Origin: JAXHUE01 sp034189655
GTDB lineage: Bacteria; Chloroflexota; Dehalococcoidia; E44-bin15
Direction: 5' to 3'
DNA: 21,561 nucleotides
Assembly (NCBI GenBank): GCA_034189655.1
Contig: JAXHUE010000031.1
Location: 1-21,561, forward strand
Made by a program: the position numbers and the translations under genes. Positions 15,255 to 21,561 of the stretch are shown here, piece by piece; within the stretch, counting starts at the first letter, position 1; each line of letters begins with the position of its first letter. Under the pieces are notes generated by a model, which ran no database searches, was not told where the DNA came from, and was given only the letters and a program-made list of their open reading frames with translations.

Positions 15255-16970
15255 ATGGTAGATATGGCCAGAAGGCCCTCCCAGCAACCCATAGTGGCCT
15301 ACTTCTCCATGGAGGTCGGGCTCGACCCGGCCATGCCTACGTACAGTGGCGGCCTGGGGGTGCTGGCAGGGGATACCCTGCGCGCTGCGGCAGACCTGGG
15401 TGTGCCCATGGTGGGGGTCACCCTCCTCCACCGCATGGGGTATTTCCAGCAGCACCTCGATGACACAGGCCAGCAGACGGAGAGCCTGGCCCTGTGGTCT
15501 GTAGAGGAGTACCTGGAGCCACTATCGCATCGAGTGACGGTTACCCTCGAGGGGCGAAAGGTGCAGGTGAGCGCCTGGCGCTACATGGTGCACGGCATGT
15601 CGGGCCATACCGTCCCCGTGTACCTGCTGGACACGACCCTGCTCCAGAACAGCAGCCAGGACCAGTCCTTGAGCGACAGGCTCTACGGCGGAGACAGCCG
15701 CTACCGTCTGTGCCAGGAGGCGGTGCTGGGGCTGGGGGGTATCGCCATGCTGCGCTCCCTGGGATACGAGCAGGTGGAGGCCTACCACATGAACGAGGGG
15801 CACTCGGCCCTGCTCACCCTGGCACTGTTGGAGGAGCGGATCGAGGAGCGCGGTCACCACGCCGCGACCAGCAACGATAGAGAGGCGGTGCGTCGGCAGT
15901 GCGTGTTCACCACGCACACGCCGGTACCTGCGGGCCACGATCAGTTCTCCAGGGAGCTGGTGCAGCAGGTGCTGGGCCCAGAGCGCTCCGAGCTCCTGAC
16001 GGCCGCCAGTTGCTTCCTCGACGGCGTCCTGAACATGACCCACCTCGCCCTGGTCTTCTCTCGCTACGTCAACGGGGTGTCCATGCGTCACGAGGAAGTC
16101 TCTGCCGGCATGTTCCCCAACTACCCCATCAACTCCATCACCAACGGCGTACATGCCGTGACCTGGGTCTCGGTGCCCTTTCGCCGCCTCTTCGACCGCC
16201 ACATCCCAGAGTGGCGCCGCGACAACCTCTACCTCCGCTACGCGGTGAGCATCCCCCTCGAAGAGATCAGGGCGGCCCACGTCGAGGCCAAGGCATCGCT
16301 CGTGGCAGAGGTGGAGCGGCGCCATGGGGTGCGCCTCGACGCACAGGCCTTCACCCTGGGCTTCGCCCGGCGCGCCACCGGCTACAAGCGCGCCAACCTG
16401 CTGTTCTACGACCTCGAGCGCCTGCGCCGGATAGTGCGTCAGGTGGGCCCGATACAGGTTATCTATGGGGGTAAGGCACACCCCCGCGACGAGAGCGGCA
16501 AGGCCATCATCAAGCGCATCTACGAGGCCGCCGCCGCCCTCGCAGGGAACGTGACCGTCGTGTACCTGGAGGAGTACGACATGGCGCTGGCCAAGTACCT
16601 GTGCTCCGGGGTCGACCTCTGGCTGAACACGCCGCAGAAACCGCACGAGGCCTCGGGTACCAGCGGCATGAAGGCCGCGTTGAATGGCATCCCCAGCTTC
16701 AGCGTCCTCGACGGCTGGTGGATCGAGGGCTGCGTGGAGGGGGTCACCGGCTGGTCCATAGGCGACGGCTGGGACGATGCGAGCGACGCGGCAGAGGAGT
16801 CTGCATCCCTCTACAACAAGCTGGAGGGGGCCATCGTCCCCATGTTCTACCACCAGCGCGATGACTATGCCCGGATAATGCGCTGGGCCATCGCCCTAAA
16901 CGGCTCTTACTACAACACGCAGCGCATGATGCGGCAGTACATAGGGAATGCCTACTTTGCCAACGGTTGA
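15255..16970 (+). CDS. glgP: Alpha-glucan (glycogen/maltodextrin) phosphorylase, short GT35 form
   Basis: The enzyme removes terminal glucose from alpha-1,4-glucan with phosphate to give glucose-1-phosphate, using pyridoxal phosphate. The 571 residues carry YFSMEVGL at 16-23, YSGGLGVLAGD at 30-40, YHMNEGHS at 177-184, THTPVPAGHD at 220-229, TNGVHAVTW at 296-304, ATGYKRANLL at 374-383, and EASGTSGMKAALNG with the PLP-binding Lys473. It is short: standard phosphorylases have roughly 700-860 residues, and here the conserved YFSxE segment begins only 15 residues from the start, so the usual N-terminal region is absent. The start looks real, with AGGGGGT about seven bases before the ATG; ATG 15264 is a close alternative. 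It lies 106 nt after phosphoketolase on the same strand, likely co-transcribed. The PLP lysine and glucan motifs appear intact, so I expect activity. Confidence 0.93.
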   Translation: MVDMARRPSQQPIVAYFSMEVGLDPAMPTYSGGLGVLAGDTLRAAADLGVPMVGVTLLHRMGYFQQHLDDTGQQTESLALWSVEEYLEPLSHRVTVTLEGRKVQVSAWRYMVHGMSGHTVPVYLLDTTLLQNSSQDQSLSDRLYGGDSRYRLCQEAVLGLGGIAMLRSLGYEQVEAYHMNEGHSALLTLALLEERIEERGHHAATSNDREAVRRQCVFTTHTPVPAGHDQFSRELVQQVLGPERSELLTAASCFLDGVLNMTHLALVFSRYVNGVSMRHEEVSAGMFPNYPINSITNGVHAVTWVSVPFRRLFDRHIPEWRRDNLYLRYAVSIPLEEIRAAHVEAKASLVAEVERRHGVRLDAQAFTLGFARRATGYKRANLLFYDLERLRRIVRQVGPIQVIYGGKAHPRDESGKAIIKRIYEAAAALAGNVTVVYLEEYDMALAKYLCSGVDLWLNTPQKPHEASGTSGMKAALNGIPSFSVLDGWWIEGCVEGVTGWSIGDGWDDASDAAEESASLYNKLEGAIVPMFYHQRDDYARIMRWAIALNGSYYNTQRMMRQYIGNAYFANG

Positions 16971-17003
16971 GGTCGAGACAGGGGCGGAGCACGCGTCCTG
17001 CAA

Positions 17004-17032
17004 TTGACAACGATAGGCCCATGCCCTATAGT
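17004..17032 (+). promoter_or_regulatory. Strong sigma70-type promoter for the receiver gene and treS-mak
   Basis: A perfect TTGACA (17004-17009) is followed after 17 bases by TATAGT (17027-17032), five of six to consensus. An inverted repeat ATAGG-N7-CCTAT (17013-17029) spans the spacer and enters the -10 box, an operator-like placement. Expected start near 17039, leaving a leader of about 190 nt in which I see no gene. Confidence 0.8.
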
Positions 17033-17230
17033 GCGGAAAGGGGATGGCCTGTGTGGAGCGCGGCGGCCCTCACATCACTGTGCATCCTGTAGCCAACGAA
17101 CCCCCCTCCGGTATCGAGGATAGGCCCTGGGCCGCACGCGCACGGCGGATGGCGCCAGGACGCCTCTCAAAGACAGGAATGGCACATCACGGTAGCTGCC
17201 ACCCTTCTTACACACGGTGGAGAGCGAGCG

Positions 17231-17596
17231 ATGACCCAGAAGGCGGCGATCCTGGTGGTGGACAGCAATAGCAGTAACCTGGAGCTGCTCACCCAGCAGC
17301 TACAGGGAGAGGGCTACACGACGCGCGGCGCCGCGAGCATGGCTGAGCTGGACGAGGTCATCAAGGGTGAGGAGGTCATCGCGCTGGCCCTGATAGACCT
17401 CTCCGGGTTCGATCACGGCATATGGGAGCGCTGCGACCAGATGAGGCGGGCAAAGATACCCTTCATCGTGATATCGGATCAGCGCAGCCCCGCAGTCACG
17501 CGGGAGAGCATAAAGCACGGCGCCCGGGGGGTGCTGGTAAAACCCATCGGTGTAAAGGAGCTCGCGGGGCACATACGCACCCTTGTCGATGGGTAG
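17231..17596 (+). CDS. Stand-alone response-regulator receiver (CheY-like) protein
   Basis: A 121-residue single receiver domain with no output domain. It has the beta1 strand ILVVD with Asp11 (only one of the usual acidic pair; the next residue is Ser12), phospho-acceptor Asp56 in LIDLS, the switch Ser82 in VISDQ, and Lys104 in LVKPIG, so phosphorylation is plausible. The loop after Asp56 lacks the usual MP motif and reads SGFDHG. GGAG lies about eight bases before the ATG. Its stop is 14 nt from the treS-mak start, so the two are probably one transcript from the 17004 promoter. Single-domain receivers act through protein contacts rather than DNA binding. A role in controlling trehalose/maltose flux is inference from position. 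No partner kinase is present in the window. Confidence 0.9.
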   Translation: MTQKAAILVVDSNSSNLELLTQQLQGEGYTTRGAASMAELDEVIKGEEVIALALIDLSGFDHGIWERCDQMRRAKIPFIVISDQRSPAVTRESIKHGARGVLVKPIGVKELAGHIRTLVDG

Positions 17597-17610
17597 AGGG
17601 CCAATACCGT

Positions 17611-20967
<3,357 letters not shown>

Positions 20968-20980
20968 CTCCCCCCACTCG

Positions 20981-21003
20981 CCCGTCTCCTCGGTGTAGAC
21001 GGG
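20981..21003 (+). terminator. Hairpin after treS-mak, possible weak terminator
   Basis: CCCGTCT (20981-20987) and AGACGGG (20997-21003) form an exact seven-base stem with a nine-base loop, 13 nt after the stop. No T-run follows, so intrinsic termination would be weak. A second copy of the right arm, GAGACGG at 21015-21021, could pair instead with 20982-20988. Confidence 0.4.
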
Positions 21004-21060
21004 TCGCCCCGCTTGAGACGGCCGTTCCCTGCTATGACGATGCAGGTGAAAAGCTCTTAC

Positions 21061-21089
21061 TTGACAGGATTCTCGTATACTGTTAATCT
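21061..21089 (+). promoter_or_regulatory. Probable promoter for the Ala/Glu-rich protein gene
   Basis: A perfect TTGACA (21061-21066) is followed after 17 bases by TAATCT (21084-21089), a weak -10 box helped by an extended TG one base before it (21081-21082). GTTAAT at 21082 with a 15-base spacer is the alternative reading. The leader would be about 115 nt. Confidence 0.5.
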
Positions 21090-21211
21090 CATCTCGCCAA
21101 AGTGGAGGCAGGACACCGCGATAAACAGCGACGTGGAGTGCTTGTCCACGCCCGTAGTGCGCTGTGAGCGTGTGCCGACTGCAGCATTCTCGGAAGGGAG
21201 GTAGCTGGAGC

Positions 21212-21561
21212 ATGGCAGACAAAGATGTTAAGTCACCTGGTGAGAGAGAGCCAACACCACCCCCCAAGATACTGACAAAGCCGCTCCCTCAGATCCTGGA
21301 CGAGATGGACGAGAATATCAGATTGGCCATCGAGGCGGCCAGGAGGGCCGAGGAGGCGGCCAAGGCGGCACGACAGGCTGCGGGTGCAGCGACCAAGGCG
21401 TCTGCCGAAGCGGAGCAGCGTGCCGAGGAGGCGCGCCTCGCCGGGGAGAAAGCGGCAGATGACGCCACCAGGGCGGCCGCCGATGCCGCGGCAAAGGCAG
21501 AACAGACTGCCATGGCTGCCATTAAGGCGGCAGAAGAGGCAGAGAGGGGAGCGACACAGGC
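21212..21561 (+). CDS. Ala/Glu-rich helical (coiled-coil or LEA-like) protein, N-terminal part, cut by window edge
   Basis: The frame starts at ATG 21212, with GGGAGG about 14 bases upstream and a nearer GGAG, and stays open to the window end (116 codons). I do not recognise the family. Residues 1-22 are charged and Pro-rich, residues 23-40 hold KPLPQILDEMDENIRLAIEA, and from about residue 41 on it is an almost unbroken Ala/Glu/Lys/Arg helix rich in AEEA, AAKAA and EAEQ repeats. There is no signal peptide or membrane segment. Such a composition fits a coiled coil, a granule-associated amphipathic helix, or a late-embryogenesis-abundant (LEA-like) stress protein. It has its own probable promoter, so it need not belong to the trehalose operon. 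Codon use matches its neighbours. Confidence 0.75.
   Translation, partial: MADKDVKSPGEREPTPPPKILTKPLPQILDEMDENIRLAIEAARRAEEAAKAARQAAGAATKASAEAEQRAEEARLAGEKAADDATRAAADAAAKAEQTAMAAIKAAEEAERGATQ

Noticed and set aside
17044..17271. 75-codon frame in the leader before the receiver gene
   Set aside because: It would start within a few bases of the predicted transcription start and overlaps the receiver gene; composition looks non-coding.

Overview
The window is bacterial chromosomal DNA: GC-rich, densely coding, with Shine-Dalgarno sites, ATG/GTG starts and sigma70-type promoters. Codon use is strongly GC3-biased, yet ATA (Ile) and AGG (Arg) are common. I cannot name the organism. The gene set (GlgE, fused TreS-maltokinase, GH57/DUF3536, short GlgP, phosphoketolase) fits several high-GC bacterial groups such as Chloroflexota, Deltaproteobacteria-like lineages or Actinobacteria. 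A Chloroflexota origin is only a weak guess from the overall feel of the proteins. No RNA genes, mobile elements or CRISPR arrays were seen.

The window is almost entirely one alpha-glucan/trehalose metabolism cluster built around a divergent promoter region at about 11056-11170. Leftward (minus strand) runs a six-gene operon: glgE (maltosyltransferase), malQ (4-alpha-glucanotransferase), glgB (branching enzyme), treZ, a GH57/DUF3536 protein, and treY, which is cut by the left edge. From malQ to treY the genes overlap by 1-4 nt or abut exactly. Rightward runs ackA (acetate kinase), a divergent phosphoketolase, and a short alpha-glucan phosphorylase. A strong promoter at 17004-17032 then leads into a stand-alone receiver protein and a trehalose synthase-maltokinase fusion. 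After a 244-nt gap with a hairpin and another promoter, an Ala/Glu-rich helical protein begins and runs off the right edge.

Together the enzymes close a loop. TreY and TreZ turn alpha-1,4-glucan into trehalose. TreS isomerises trehalose to maltose, the maltokinase domain makes maltose-1-phosphate with ATP, GlgE puts the maltosyl unit back on glucan, and GlgB branches it. GlgP releases glucose-1-phosphate. After conversion to fructose-6-phosphate (enzymes not in the window), phosphoketolase would give acetyl-phosphate and AckA would make ATP plus acetate. The cluster thus appears to join storage glucan, the stress solute trehalose and a short ATP-yielding exit. GlgC, GlgA and a TreX/GlgX debranching enzyme are not present here. 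The receiver protein is the only candidate regulator.
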